64,000 nucleotides of DNA, from positions 3,658,001 to 3,722,000 of the forward strand of contig NC_021741.1 of the NCBI RefSeq assembly GCF_000422085.1. The letters run 5' to 3'. The notes below the pieces were generated by a model that saw only the letters and a program-made list of their open reading frames with translations, ran no database searches and was not told where the DNA came from. This stretch comes from Serratia liquefaciens ATCC 27592. GTDB lineage: Bacteria > Pseudomonadota > Gammaproteobacteria > Enterobacterales > Enterobacteriaceae. A program made the position numbers and the translations under genes. Numbering within the stretch: position 1 is the first letter of the stretch; each line of letters starts with the position of its first letter. Shown here piece by piece: positions 28,259 through 38,246 of this stretch.

Positions 28259-31200
28259 TTATAAAGCGCGAAGTATGCGGTTCAACAACGGTCCTAATAC
28301 CTTGAACGACGTTGGTGAAACGATATCCACGTGCGCGCAGTCCAGTTCATGAACCTGTAGCGCGTCCACATATTGCGACCAGGTCTGCTGAACATCCATC
28401 CCCTCCTGCAACGTCTGGCGCGCGACAAACAGCGTCGCCTGTCCTTTGAAGTTCGCCGTATGGGTGGCTGAAAGCAGACGAACCGAATCGGCATAGTTGG
28501 CTTCGATATTATCGAACATGGCTACGCGGGTTTCGCCCAATGCCGGATCCAGCGCATCTTCAGACACCGCCAGGAACTGCTGACGTTCGCGCTGAACTTC
28601 TTTCAACACGTTGTCATCCAACATCACGTCCCAGTTTTGCGTTTCCGGCGGATAGGTATCCAGCAGCCCAAGGAAAGCCACTTCTTCACCCTTTGCTTGT
28701 AAGCGCGCGGCAATGCCTTGTGCCAGAGTGCCGCCCAGCGAGTAACCGATAAAGTGATACGGGCCGTGCGGTTGCACTTGCAACACCGTCTCCAGATGCG
28801 CGTCGCATACCTGGTCCATATTTTCGCTCAGCGCCAACGGGCCATCCGGCCGTGGTGACTGAATACCCACCAGCGACCAGTGCTGATCGATATAGCGCGG
28901 CAACACGCTGAACTGCCATGAGAAGCCGGATGCCGGATGCAGGCAGAACAGCGTTGGTCCTTCGGTGGTGCGCAGCGGCAGAACGCGGTCAAAACCGGTT
29001 TTGTCAGCTTCTTCCTGGGTGCGTTCTTCGGCCAACAGCTGCGCCAGCTGTTCCACGCGGGAAGCCACCATCACCTGGCCTACCGACACCGCCTTGCCCA
29101 GTTCACGCCGCAGCTCCGCCGCCAAACGCATCGCCAACAGCGAGTGCCCGCCGAGGGCAAAGAAGTCATCGTCGGCAAACACGGTTTCGCGTTGCAGCAG
29201 GCGGGCGAACACCGCAGCGATCGCCGTCTCCAGCCCCGCTTGCGGCTCACGCCCTGCGGCGCGGGCAGCGCCCTGCGGTTGCGGCAACGCTTTACGATCC
29301 AGCTTGCCATTGGCACTCAGCGGCAGAGTATCCATCTCGACCAGCGCCACCGGCACCATATGCGGCGGCAGGCGATCGGCCAACGCTGCGCGGAGCGCGT
29401 CAAGATCAAGGCGCACGCTGGGCTGCGCCACCAGATAGCCCACCAGCTGGCGGGCATCGCCACCGCCAGGATCGGTTGGCGTATTTTCCAGCACCAGCGC
29501 GTGAGTCACCGCCTGTTTAATCCCCGGCAGCGACAGCAAAGCATGATCGATTTCACTCAACTCAATACGTTGCCCACGTATTTTTAACTGATCGTCACTG
29601 CGGCCAAGGTATTCCACCTCGCCTCCCGGCAGCCAACGGGCGACGTCACCCGTGCGATACATCCGCCCGCCATCGCCGTCAGGATCGGCTACAAAGCGGC
29701 TGGCGGTCAGTTCCGGTCGTCCCAGATAGCCGTGCGCCAGTTGCACACCGGTAAGGTACAAATCACCGGCGACGCCCGGCGGCACTGGCCGCAGGCGCGT
29801 ATCGAGGATGCGTAAACCGGTGTTCCAAACCGGTAAACCAATCGGCACATTGGCGCCAGTGACGGCAGCCAAGGCTTCGCCCCAGGCCGGATGCCAGCTG
29901 ACGTCCACCGCCGCTTCGGTCGGCCCGTACAGGTTATGCAACGGCACCGCAGTGCGGCTTTGCCACAGGCGGCACAGTTCCGCTGGTAAGGCTTCACCAC
30001 TGCAAAATACCTGACGTAACGGCGCACAACACGCCACCGCCTGCGGGCTATCCAACGCGCTGACGAAGGCCGCCAGCATCGAAGGGACAAAGTGCATGGT
30101 GGTGACACGATGTTGATCAATCAGCTGGAGCAGCTGTTCCGGATCGCGGTGCGCTTCAGGCGGAGCCATCACTAACTGGGCCCCCACTATCAGCGGCCAG
30201 AAGAATTCCCATACCGAAACGTCAAAACTGCAAGGCGTTTTCTGCAGCACCACATCGCCTGCCGCCATAGGATACTGATGTTGCATCCACAGCAACCGGT
30301 TGACGATCGCCTGATGCCCCACCAACACGCCTTTCGGTCGCCCGGTCGAGCCGGAGGTAAAGATAATGTAGGCCGGGTGATGCGGCGTCGGTCCATTGAG
30401 CGTGACGTTGGCTGCGCTGTCTATCGACAACGGCGCGTCATACAGCAAGATCTCACCCTTGCCGGCAAAACGTGCCTGCTGGGTCGGTTCGGTGATAATC
30501 AGGCGCGGCGCAGCGTCCTCCAGCATCATGCCAAGACGCTCGTCAGGATAACCGGTATCCAGCGGCAAATAGGCCGCCCCGGCTTCGACGATGGCCATTA
30601 ACGCCAGAGACAAAAAGACCGAGCGCGGTAAGGCGACGGCGACGATATCACCCGGTTGTACGCCCTGCTCCGTCAACTGACGCGCCAGCGCGGCAACCTG
30701 TTCACGAGTTTCGCGATAGGTAAATTGGTACTGCGCATCGGCCAGCGCCGGGGCGTCAGGGGTTTTCTGCGCCTGCTCCGCCAGCAGCCCGCTGAGGGTT
30801 TGCGCCTTCACCGGATGTGCCGTGTCATTAACCCGGGCCAACAGTTGGCGGTCTTGCTCGGTGAGCAAATCGGCATCGCCAATCGGCATCTGAGGCTGTG
30901 CGGCAAACTGACGCAACAACAGAGGCAGGCGTTGCAGATGCGCCGCCAGCTCATCACGCTGATAACGTTCGGCATTAGCCAACAGATCGACCTTCAGCGT
31001 ACCGGCCTCGTCGAGGTACAACGCAATCTCCAGATCACGGACCGGCCCGGAGGCCAGCTCATGGGTGATGCCTTCGATACCGCCGAAGTCCAACTGGAAA
31101 TCGAACATCTTAAAGTTGAATACCGTGCCGTACAGCGGTTGGGCATCGCCAATTCGCCCCAGATCGCGCTGCACCTGCTCCGCCTCGTAGCGCTGATGGC

Positions 31201-32236
31201 GGCGTACGATTTTTAACTCACGACCAATATTACCGGCGACCTCGCTCAGCGTAGCCTGAGGGTCGAGGTGCATTTCGATCGGCAAGACGTTAATCACCGG
31301 TCCGTTGGCACAGAGCGCGGCCGAACCGGTACGGCGCATAAAGATAAAACCGGCGCTGAAGCTGGCATGTCCGCTCAGGCGTGAAACCCACAGCGCAACC
31401 AGCGCCAGTGCCATATCTGCCACGCTGAACTGCTGCTGACCGGCGTTCACCAACTGCGTGAAATCTTGTCGGTCGCACAGCTGTGACAAGCGGTGAATAC
31501 GGGTGGTTGGCGTCTGCCCGGCCAACGGTTGCGGGCAAAGGGTGGCAGGCGTCGGCAATTGCTGCGCCTTGTTCAACCAGAAGGCAGCGTCGCGCTGAGA
31601 GGTGGACGATTGCGCATAACGCTGATATTCCTCGACCACTTCGCTGAATGCGCTGAAGGGCGTCGGATCCGGCCGTTCATTGTGCAACGTCCGGGTGTAA
31701 ATATGGGCGATTCTGCGGGCAATGGCGGTAAAACTGAAGCCATCTACCAGAATATGATGATAACGCTGATACCAAAACCAGCGCTGTTCCGACAGGCGGA
31801 TCAGCATATGACGATATAACGCATTGCCGCTACCGATGCGCAAATCACCGGACATATCCAACTGCATGAGGGCACGCGCCGCTGCAGCGGCATCGGGGGA
31901 TTCGCTGAGATCGATGTATTCTACCGGCAGGATCGCCAGCTCGGGGTCATGCCACTGCATCGGCACCCCGTCACGCTCTTCAAAGCGGAACTGCAGGGTA
32001 TCTACTTCCGACAGCCCCTGCTCAATCGCACGCAACAGGCACGCCTGATCCAACGGGCCATTCAGCTCAATATAGTGGGAAACCGCATAGGCGTTGGCAT
32101 GCGGTGAAATCTGATCGGCAACCCAGATCCCGGGTTGCGCGGCAACCAACGGCAGTTCAGTGGCGAACGGCCGTTCGGTCGGTAATAAATTCCGGTCTGA
32201 CAAGGTACTGACTCCTGTTATCGGTATTGGCGCCAT
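28259..32236 (-). CDS. entF: Enterobactin synthase, NRPS component EntF
   Basis: 1325 aa nonribosomal peptide synthetase, domain order C-A-T-TE like E. coli EntF (1293). The condensation motif is HHILVDG (near residue 165), the serine-activating adenylation domain has IIFTSGSTGRPKGV (near 620), the carrier FFALGGHSLL (near 1005), and the thioesterase GYSLGG (near 1160) with histidine in AHVDIVSP. It joins DHB to serine and cyclises three units. The ATG at 32236 shares its A with the ybdZ stop (TGATG) and has AAGG upstream; the N-terminus is about 28 residues longer than in E. coli. Confidence 0.95.
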   Translation of the reverse strand: MAPIPITGVSTLSDRNLLPTERPFATELPLVAAQPGIWVADQISPHANAYAVSHYIELNGPLDQACLLRAIEQGLSEVDTLQFRFEERDGVPMQWHDPELAILPVEYIDLSESPDAAAAARALMQLDMSGDLRIGSGNALYRHMLIRLSEQRWFWYQRYHHILVDGFSFTAIARRIAHIYTRTLHNERPDPTPFSAFSEVVEEYQRYAQSSTSQRDAAFWLNKAQQLPTPATLCPQPLAGQTPTTRIHRLSQLCDRQDFTQLVNAGQQQFSVADMALALVALWVSRLSGHASFSAGFIFMRRTGSAALCANGPVINVLPIEMHLDPQATLSEVAGNIGRELKIVRRHQRYEAEQVQRDLGRIGDAQPLYGTVFNFKMFDFQLDFGGIEGITHELASGPVRDLEIALYLDEAGTLKVDLLANAERYQRDELAAHLQRLPLLLRQFAAQPQMPIGDADLLTEQDRQLLARVNDTAHPVKAQTLSGLLAEQAQKTPDAPALADAQYQFTYRETREQVAALARQLTEQGVQPGDIVAVALPRSVFLSLALMAIVEAGAAYLPLDTGYPDERLGMMLEDAAPRLIITEPTQQARFAGKGEILLYDAPLSIDSAANVTLNGPTPHHPAYIIFTSGSTGRPKGVLVGHQAIVNRLLWMQHQYPMAAGDVVLQKTPCSFDVSVWEFFWPLIVGAQLVMAPPEAHRDPEQLLQLIDQHRVTTMHFVPSMLAAFVSALDSPQAVACCAPLRQVFCSGEALPAELCRLWQSRTAVPLHNLYGPTEAAVDVSWHPAWGEALAAVTGANVPIGLPVWNTGLRILDTRLRPVPPGVAGDLYLTGVQLAHGYLGRPELTASRFVADPDGDGGRMYRTGDVARWLPGGEVEYLGRSDDQLKIRGQRIELSEIDHALLSLPGIKQAVTHALVLENTPTDPGGGDARQLVGYLVAQPSVRLDLDALRAALADRLPPHMVPVALVEMDTLPLSANGKLDRKALPQPQGAARAAGREPQAGLETAIAAVFARLLQRETVFADDDFFALGGHSLLAMRLAAELRRELGKAVSVGQVMVASRVEQLAQLLAEERTQEEADKTGFDRVLPLRTTEGPTLFCLHPASGFSWQFSVLPRYIDQHWSLVGIQSPRPDGPLALSENMDQVCDAHLETVLQVQPHGPYHFIGYSLGGTLAQGIAARLQAKGEEVAFLGLLDTYPPETQNWDVMLDDNVLKEVQRERQQFLAVSEDALDPALGETRVAMFDNIEANYADSVRLLSATHTANFKGQATLFVARQTLQEGMDVQQTWSQYVDALQVHELDCAHVDIVSPTSFKVLGPLLNRILRAL

Positions 32237-32442
32237 CACGCCTTACGCAGCGAGGCGGGCCGCATATCCTGCCAATGCTGTTCCAGCCAAATCACGCACA
32301 GCGGACGCGCCGCCGGGCCAAACACCGGCGTCCACCCCGCCGGCACTGCGCTAAAGTCTGGCCACAGGCTGTATTGCAATTCATCATTCTGCACAATCAG
32401 GCAGCTTTGTTGCTCGTCATCGAACGGGTTCAGAGTTTCCAT
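32236..32442 (-). CDS. ybdZ: MbtH-like protein YbdZ
   Basis: 68 aa. The MbtH signature is clear: NPFDDE, then NDELQYSLWPDF, VPAGW, and WLEQHWQDMRP. MbtH-like proteins bind NRPS adenylation domains and aid their folding and activity; here the partner is EntF. Its ATG lies inside the fes 3' end (26-bp overlap) and its stop overlaps the entF ATG, so fes-ybdZ-entF is translationally coupled, as in E. coli. Confidence 0.95.
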   Translation of the reverse strand: METLNPFDDEQQSCLIVQNDELQYSLWPDFSAVPAGWTPVFGPAARPLCVIWLEQHWQDMRPASLRKA

Positions 32443-33799
32443 CGCGGACTCCTTGGGCAGTGAAGGTTAGCTTGATCGAAGGGGCAGAAGATTGGTCAGC
32501 CCACAGTGCCTGCAGACCGTCTATCAGGCCGCCACGCCAGCACAAATGATCGTGTCCCCCGGCCACCACCCGGTATTGCACCCGGTGACCGGCATCACGC
32601 AGCAAGTCCGCCATCCGATCGTTGACCCGGCGCGCCACTTTTTCATGCACGCCGGCTTCCATAAACACTTTCAGCTTGCCTTTGCCAACGCCCTGCTCAA
32701 CCTGATGCAGTAACCAACCGGCATCGGCCGGAATTTCCGCAAGCTGATACATGTCGCGACGTGGCCACCAGAAAGAGCTGGACTGGCAAATCACCCCGCC
32801 GAAGCTCTGCGGCCAGTGCAGCCCGGCATACAGCGATGACAAGCCGCCAAAACTTTGTCCGCACACCAGAGTACGGGCAGGATCGCGCTGGTACGGCGCC
32901 CATTCGGCGACCTGCGGCAGCAATTCTTCTTGTACCGCCAGCCAGAAATCTGCATTGCAGGCCAGCTCCTGGGAGCGGTGTTTGAGATCGATAATGTCAA
33001 TCAGCAGATAAACCGCTTCCGGCAGCTTGCCCTCGCGGGTCAACTGCATCAGCGGATCCCAGACCGGCATGTTGCTCGCCCAGAATTGACCGTCCAGCAA
33101 TATCGCCAGCGGACGTTGTGTTGGATCGCCTTCGCCGGTGGTATAAACCCAGACGTTACGGGTATTGCCCAGACGCTCGCTGTGCCAGCTGTGGCGCTGC
33201 AGTTTCGCCGGGGGAGCTGGAGTACAACGCCCGCTGGCGACCGCATAGCGATCGAAATCCTGCCAGGCCGGTTGCGGCAGCGCTTCCGGCATATGCAGAC
33301 CTGACAATACATGGCCGCCGACACCAGCCCAGGAACGATGGGGATTCAGCAGGTCCTGGGTCGCACCGGCAAACACCTGATGCCACCAATGGCGGACCGA
33401 ATGCATATTAACGTGCGAATCCTCATCACTGGGGGCCAGTGGCCGGTCGTCCATACAGGGGATAAAGCAGTAGCTGCCGCGCCAGTCGGCGCTGAGCTCG
33501 GTCTGCCAGTACCAAACGTCGGTCCCTTCCAGCCGTTGCAGGCTCTGCGGCGGCGACGACTGATGATGGTCGGTCAGACAATTGATGTGGATCCAGACGC
33601 GTCGATAGGCGGAAGTGAGTTCACATCCCTGGGGGTCACGCCATAAAAAGGTGACCTTCCCGCGTCCATCCCCTTGCAGCTCCACCAGCGGCGTGCCGCG
33701 TTTGGCGATATTCAGCCACCATCCATGGCGCCCGGCGTGCTTGCTTGATAATAATCTGCTGCTTTCTGACTCGGATTTTGTTTTCAAACGCCTATTCAC
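32417..33799 (-). CDS. fes: Enterochelin esterase Fes
   Basis: 460 aa as read, longer than E. coli Fes (about 400). An N-terminal domain (TFLWRDPQG, VWIHINCLTDHHQ, WRGSYCFIP) precedes an alpha/beta-hydrolase with nucleophile serine in CGQSFGGLSSLYAGLHWP (near 340) and histidine in VAGGHDHLCWRGG near the end. It hydrolyses ferric enterobactin in the cytosol to release iron. The start at 33799 is a GTG without a good ribosome-binding site; the family-like sequence begins only near residue 25, so a downstream start is possible. Fur-controlled with fepA. Confidence 0.92.
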   Translation of the reverse strand: MNRRLKTKSESESSRLLSSKHAGRHGWWLNIAKRGTPLVELQGDGRGKVTFLWRDPQGCELTSAYRRVWIHINCLTDHHQSSPPQSLQRLEGTDVWYWQTELSADWRGSYCFIPCMDDRPLAPSDEDSHVNMHSVRHWWHQVFAGATQDLLNPHRSWAGVGGHVLSGLHMPEALPQPAWQDFDRYAVASGRCTPAPPAKLQRHSWHSERLGNTRNVWVYTTGEGDPTQRPLAILLDGQFWASNMPVWDPLMQLTREGKLPEAVYLLIDIIDLKHRSQELACNADFWLAVQEELLPQVAEWAPYQRDPARTLVCGQSFGGLSSLYAGLHWPQSFGGVICQSSSFWWPRRDMYQLAEIPADAGWLLHQVEQGVGKGKLKVFMEAGVHEKVARRVNDRMADLLRDAGHRVQYRVVAGGHDHLCWRGGLIDGLQALWADQSSAPSIKLTFTAQGVRDGNSEPVR

Positions 33800-33879
33800 T
33801 ATTTAGCTGGCAGCTTCAGGAAAGCCGGTAATTTCGCGGCGCGAGGCGCTGCCCAAGAAAACGGTAAGTCGAATACTAT

Positions 33880-33894
33880 TGATAATTATTTGCG
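33880..33894. promoter_or_regulatory. Fur-binding region between fes and fepA
   Basis: TGATAATTATTTGCG followed by TTTGCAATAG; the left arm is perfect, the right weak. The segment closely follows the E. coli fepA-fes control region. The rest of the 307-bp gap 33800-34106 has no gene; the frame open from 33879 into fepA is 5' leader sequence. Confidence 0.7.
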
Positions 33895-34106
33895 TTTGCA
33901 ATAGTGTGTGTAGGCTCGTAAACAGGGCAGGTATTCTTCAACAGGGACGGATGCCGAATTTAAGCGCTGAATCCAATGTCGTGGCCGCTGCGTCTTGGCC
34001 GATTGGGTTTCTCTTTCCGAAAACAAAAAACTACAACCGCCCTTCTCATAGCCGGAGAGCTACTGCTTCGGTGCCCGGAGAAAGGCAGCAAGGTAGGAAC
34101 TCTCAG

Positions 34107-36386
34107 ATGAACAGCAAATTATCACGTTATTCCTTAGCCACACTCATCGGGTTAGGGTTAGGCGCGTCCGCTTTTGCACACGCCGCACAGCAAACTGACA
34201 CCAGCCCAGAAACAGACAAGGTCGCCAAAAGTAAAAAAGAAGCCGCCGAGGACACTATTGTTGTCACTGCCGCCAAGCAAAACTTGCAGGCACCTGGGGT
34301 TTCTACCATTACCGCCGACGAAATCAAAAAGCGCCCACCTGCCCGTGATATCAGCGAGCTGATCCGCACCATGCCCGGCGTTAACCTGACCGGTAACTCC
34401 ACCAGCGGCCAGCGCGGCAACAACCGCCAGATCGATATCCGCGGCATGGGCCCGGAAAATACCCTGATCCTGATTGACGGCAAACCGGCCAGCAGCCGCA
34501 ACTCGGTGCGTCAGGGCTGGCGCGGTGAGCGTGATACCCGCGGCGATACCGCCTGGGTCCCGCCGGAAATGATTGAACGTATCGAAGTGCTGCGCGGCCC
34601 CGCGGCAGCCCGTTACGGTAACGGCGCCGCCGGCGGCGTGGTCAACATCATCACCAAGAAGAACACCAAAGAGCTGCACGGCTCGCTGAACACCTATTTC
34701 AACGTGCCGGAGCACAAGCAGGAAGGCTCCACCAAGCGTACCGACTTCAGCCTGTCCGGCCCGCTGACCGACCAGTTGAGCTTCCGCCTGTTCGGGGGTT
34801 ACAGCAAAACTCAGGCCGATGCCTGGGACATTAACGAATCGCATAAATCCGAGCGAGTGGGTGCCTACGCCAGCAGCATTCCTTCCGGCCGTGAAGGGGT
34901 GGTAGATAAAAATATCGACGCCTTGCTGCACTGGGACTTCGCGCACCTGCAGTCGCTGGAGTTTGAGTATTCCTATGGCCGTCAGGGCAACCTGTACGCC
35001 GGTGACACTCAGAACACCAACACCAATGCGCTGGTACAGAGCAACTACGGCAAAGAAACCAACCGTATCTATCGCGAGACCTTCGGCCTTAACCACCGCG
35101 GTGCCTGGGACAATGGCGTCAGCACCAATAACTACGTTCAGTTCGAGCGCACCCGCAATACCCGCCTGAACGAAGGGTTGGCCGGCGGTACCGAAGGTAT
35201 CTTCGACGCTAAAAACGAAGGCTTCGGCACCACCAAGCTGGACGATTTCCTGGCGCACAGCGAAGTCAGCGTGCCATTTGAACTGGGCGTGACGCAAACC
35301 GCCACCCTGGGTACCGAATGGAACCAGCAACGCATGAAGGACGGTTCATCCACCAGCCAAACGATGATGGGGGGCACCATTCCCGGTCAAGGTAGCGGTA
35401 CTCGTAGCCCTTACGCATCCGCCCATATCTTCTCGCTGTTTGCCGAAGACAACATGGAGCTGACCGACAGCACCATGCTGACGCCGGGCCTGCGTTACGA
35501 TCTGCACTCCGAAGCCGGTAACAACTGGAGCCCGTCGCTGAACCTGTCACAGGAACTGGGCGACAACTTCACCCTGAAAATGGGCATCGCCCGCGCCTAC
35601 AAAGCGCCTAACCTGTACCAGACCAACCAGAACTATTTGCTGTACAGCAAAGGTCAGGGGTGTTCGTCCAGCGATGTCAAAAATGGCTGCTATCTGCTGG
35701 GTAACGACGACCTGAAGGCGGAAACCAGCGTCAATAAAGAAGTCGGGTTGGAATTCCACAATGAAGGCTGGCTGGCCGGCGTGACTTATTTCCGCAACGA
35801 TTACCACAATAAAATCGAAGCGGGCAATAGCCGTATCGGTACCAGCAGCACCGGCACAGCCGTGTACCAATGGGAAAACGTGCCGAAAGCGGTAGTCCAG
35901 GGCCTGGAAGGCACGTTGAACGTGCCGGTCAGCGAGACCGTCTCCTGGAGCAACAACGCCACCTATATGATCGAGAACAAGAACAAGAGCACCGGCGACT
36001 ACCTGTCGGTGATCCCCAAGTTCACCATCAACTCGACGCTGAGCTGGCAGGCGACCCAGGATCTGTCGATGCAATCGACCCTGACCTGGTACGGCCGTCA
36101 GAAACCGAAGAAGTACAACTACCAGGGTAAACCGGTCAGCGGTACTGAAACCAAGGAAGTCAGCCCTTACGCCGTGGTAGGTGCCAGCGCGACCTATGAT
36201 GTGACCAAAAACATCAGCCTGACGGCGGGTATCGACAACCTGTTCGACAAACGTCAGTTCCGCGAAGGTAACTCGCAGAACGTGGGTGACCCAACCACCG
36301 GTGCCATTAACATTGCCGGTGCAGGTGCCGCCACCTACAACGAACCGGGCCGTACTTACTATATGAGCGTGAATACCCATTTCTAA
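34107..36386 (+). CDS. fepA: Ferric-enterobactin outer-membrane receptor FepA
   Basis: 759 aa TonB-dependent receptor (E. coli precursor 746). Signal peptide ends near AFAHA; TonB box EDTIVVTA near residue 50; plug domain with IDIRGMGPENTLILIDGKPA and VLRGPAAARYGNGAAGGVVNIITK; 22-strand barrel ending in the aromatic YYMSVNTHF. AGGTAGGA precedes the ATG at 34107. An open frame extends 76 codons upstream, but it lacks a signal peptide and spans the Fur region, so it is rejected. Takes up ferric catecholates. Confidence 0.96.
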   Translation: MNSKLSRYSLATLIGLGLGASAFAHAAQQTDTSPETDKVAKSKKEAAEDTIVVTAAKQNLQAPGVSTITADEIKKRPPARDISELIRTMPGVNLTGNSTSGQRGNNRQIDIRGMGPENTLILIDGKPASSRNSVRQGWRGERDTRGDTAWVPPEMIERIEVLRGPAAARYGNGAAGGVVNIITKKNTKELHGSLNTYFNVPEHKQEGSTKRTDFSLSGPLTDQLSFRLFGGYSKTQADAWDINESHKSERVGAYASSIPSGREGVVDKNIDALLHWDFAHLQSLEFEYSYGRQGNLYAGDTQNTNTNALVQSNYGKETNRIYRETFGLNHRGAWDNGVSTNNYVQFERTRNTRLNEGLAGGTEGIFDAKNEGFGTTKLDDFLAHSEVSVPFELGVTQTATLGTEWNQQRMKDGSSTSQTMMGGTIPGQGSGTRSPYASAHIFSLFAEDNMELTDSTMLTPGLRYDLHSEAGNNWSPSLNLSQELGDNFTLKMGIARAYKAPNLYQTNQNYLLYSKGQGCSSSDVKNGCYLLGNDDLKAETSVNKEVGLEFHNEGWLAGVTYFRNDYHNKIEAGNSRIGTSSTGTAVYQWENVPKAVVQGLEGTLNVPVSETVSWSNNATYMIENKNKSTGDYLSVIPKFTINSTLSWQATQDLSMQSTLTWYGRQKPKKYNYQGKPVSGTETKEVSPYAVVGASATYDVTKNISLTAGIDNLFDKRQFREGNSQNVGDPTTGAINIAGAGAATYNEPGRTYYMSVNTHF

Positions 36387-36433
36387 ACGGCCAACTTAAT
36401 CAAGACTGCTAACCCCCACTAAGGGGCTAAACC

Positions 36434-36509
36434 GGTAGGGGTCGAACATGTTCGACCCGATTAAATCCAGTGTTTATGCAACTGGGCGCTGCATGCAGCG
36501 CCCCTACCA
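36434..36509. repeat. REPIN-like paired-hairpin repeat, copy C
   Basis: Begins GGTAGGGG and ends CCCCTACCA. Arms are GGGTCGAACATGTTCGACCC and GGGCGCTGCATGCAGCGCCC, with a 26-bp spacer, longer than in copies A and B. It lies between the convergent fepA and the dppA-like gene. Confidence 0.85.
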
Positions 36510-36539
36510 TAAAAAAGCAGAGCCGATTGCCAACGACCT

Positions 36540-36570
36540 AAGGGGCTGCCATGCAGCCCCTTTTTTATTA
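36540..36570. terminator. Terminator between fepA and the dppA-like gene
   Basis: AAGGGGCTG-CCAT-(G)CAGCCCCTT stem followed by T6 on the plus strand; it overlaps the stop codon of the dppA-like gene. A-run on the left is short, so plus-strand action (for fepA) is clearest. Confidence 0.85.
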
Positions 36571-38163
36571 TTTCTCCAGCGAAACCTGTTTGAAGATGTG
36601 TTTGCCGAAGGGATCGATCTCGTAGCCTTTCACCTCTTTGCGCACCGGTTCAAAAATGGTCGAATGGGCAATCATCAACGCCGGCATCTGATCATGCATC
36701 ATCACCTGTGCCTGTTCATACATTGCCACCCGCTTGGTGTGATCGTTTTCCTCACGCGCTTGCGAAATCAACTTGTCGAACGGCGGATAGCACCACTTGG
36801 CCGAGTTCGAACCGCCGTTGGCCGACACGCAGGTAAACAACGGGCCAAAGAAGTTATCCGGATCGCCATTGGCCGTAGTCCAGCCCATCAATGCCGTTTG
36901 ATGCTCGCCATTTTTTATCCGCTGCAGATATTCGCCCCACTCGAAGGTGACAATTTTGGCCTTCACGCCAATCTTCGCCCAGTCGGACTGGATCATCTCC
37001 GCCATGCGCTTGGCATTCGGGTTGTAGGGCCGCTGTACCGGCATCGCCCACAGATCTATCGCAAAGCCCTGCCCCAGCCCTGCCTCTTGCAGTAACTTTT
37101 TGGCTTTCTCCGGGGAATACGGGTAATCCTCAATCTTGTCATTGCTGCCCCACTGGGTCGGCGGCAACAGGTTCTTCGCCGGCTGGCCCGCGCCGTGGAA
37201 CACCGCTTCGAGGATCGCCGGTTTGTTCACCGCCAGCGCCAGCGCCTGCCGCACCTTGACGTTATCCAGCGGTTTTTTCTGGGTATTGAACGCCAGGAAA
37301 CCGATATTCAGACCGGACTTCTCCATGACCTGGATATTGGGATCCTGACGCATGCGTGTCAGATCCGCCGGGTTAGGAAACGGCATGACCTGGCACTCAT
37401 TTTTTTGCAGCTTGGCATAACGCACCGCCGCATCAGGGGTAATTGAGAACACCAGGCGGTCTACCTTGGGTTTGCCTTCCCAATAGTGGTCGAACGCCTT
37501 ATAGAGGATCTTCGCATCCTTCTGGTACTGCACCAACTGGAAGGGACCGGTGCCGATCGGGTCGTTGTCCACCCGCTGTGGGGTACCGGCCTTTAGCATC
37601 GCATCGGCATATTCGGCGGAGAGAATGGTGGCGAAATACATGCCGAGATCGGCCACGAATGGCGCTTCGGCACGTGAAAGTTCAAAGCGCACGGTGTTAT
37701 CGTCCACTTTGACAATGTTGTTGATCAACGTGCCGAACTCCATCGACTCAAAGTTGGTGTAAGCGCCGTTGGAAACCTTGTGATAAGGGTTATTGGCGTC
37801 TTTTTGCCGCATGAAGGAGAAGATGACGTCGTCGGCGTTGAAATCGCGGGTGGGGGTAAAGTATTTATTGTTCTGGAATTTCACCCCCTTGCGCAGGTGA
37901 AAAGTGTAATTTTTGCCGTCTTCGCTCACCTGCCAGCTTTCGGCCAGGCTGGGCTGCAGCTCAACGGTGCCGGTTTTGAAGTCCACCAATCGGTTGTAGA
38001 TCGTCGCCGAACTGGCGTCCACCGTCGGGCCCGAGGTAAACAGCTGCGGGTTAAACCCTTCCGGAGAGCTTTCGGAACAATAAACCAGCGTACTGGCGCG
38101 CGCACCGCCCATCACTGCCAAAGCCAATAATCCCAGCGTCATTGTGAGTGTTTTTGTTTTCAT
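36568..38163 (-). CDS. DppA-like peptide/heme ABC substrate-binding protein (orphan)
   Basis: 531 aa family-5 binding protein with a signal peptide (MKTKTLTMTLGLLALAVMGGARA). It is very similar to E. coli DppA throughout: LVYCSESSPEGFNPQLFTSGPT, NPIGTGPF-type region, QRPYNPNAKRMAEMIQSDWAKIG, and the C-terminal PVRKEVKGYEIDPFGKH. The conserved LQKNECQVMPFPNPAD is present. DppA binds dipeptides, and heme in E. coli. No dppBCDF permease or ATPase genes are adjacent, so it probably feeds a Dpp transporter encoded elsewhere. The start at 38163 is favoured by its signal peptide. Position near the ent genes makes heme supply a thought, not a finding. Confidence 0.88.
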   Translation of the reverse strand: MKTKTLTMTLGLLALAVMGGARASTLVYCSESSPEGFNPQLFTSGPTVDASSATIYNRLVDFKTGTVELQPSLAESWQVSEDGKNYTFHLRKGVKFQNNKYFTPTRDFNADDVIFSFMRQKDANNPYHKVSNGAYTNFESMEFGTLINNIVKVDDNTVRFELSRAEAPFVADLGMYFATILSAEYADAMLKAGTPQRVDNDPIGTGPFQLVQYQKDAKILYKAFDHYWEGKPKVDRLVFSITPDAAVRYAKLQKNECQVMPFPNPADLTRMRQDPNIQVMEKSGLNIGFLAFNTQKKPLDNVKVRQALALAVNKPAILEAVFHGAGQPAKNLLPPTQWGSNDKIEDYPYSPEKAKKLLQEAGLGQGFAIDLWAMPVQRPYNPNAKRMAEMIQSDWAKIGVKAKIVTFEWGEYLQRIKNGEHQTALMGWTTANGDPDNFFGPLFTCVSANGGSNSAKWCYPPFDKLISQAREENDHTKRVAMYEQAQVMMHDQMPALMIAHSTIFEPVRKEVKGYEIDPFGKHIFKQVSLEK

Positions 38164-38246
38164 CCTGCCATCCCCGGTATAGAAAATAGACTCGATGGAT
38201 ACCAATAAATCATGAAGTTAGGGATGTAAAGAACAAATTTTAGGCA

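Noticed and set aside
33879..34106. In-frame upstream extension of fepA
   Set aside because: It covers the Fur-controlled promoter and lacks a signal peptide; the ATG at 34107 has both a ribosome site and a signal sequence.
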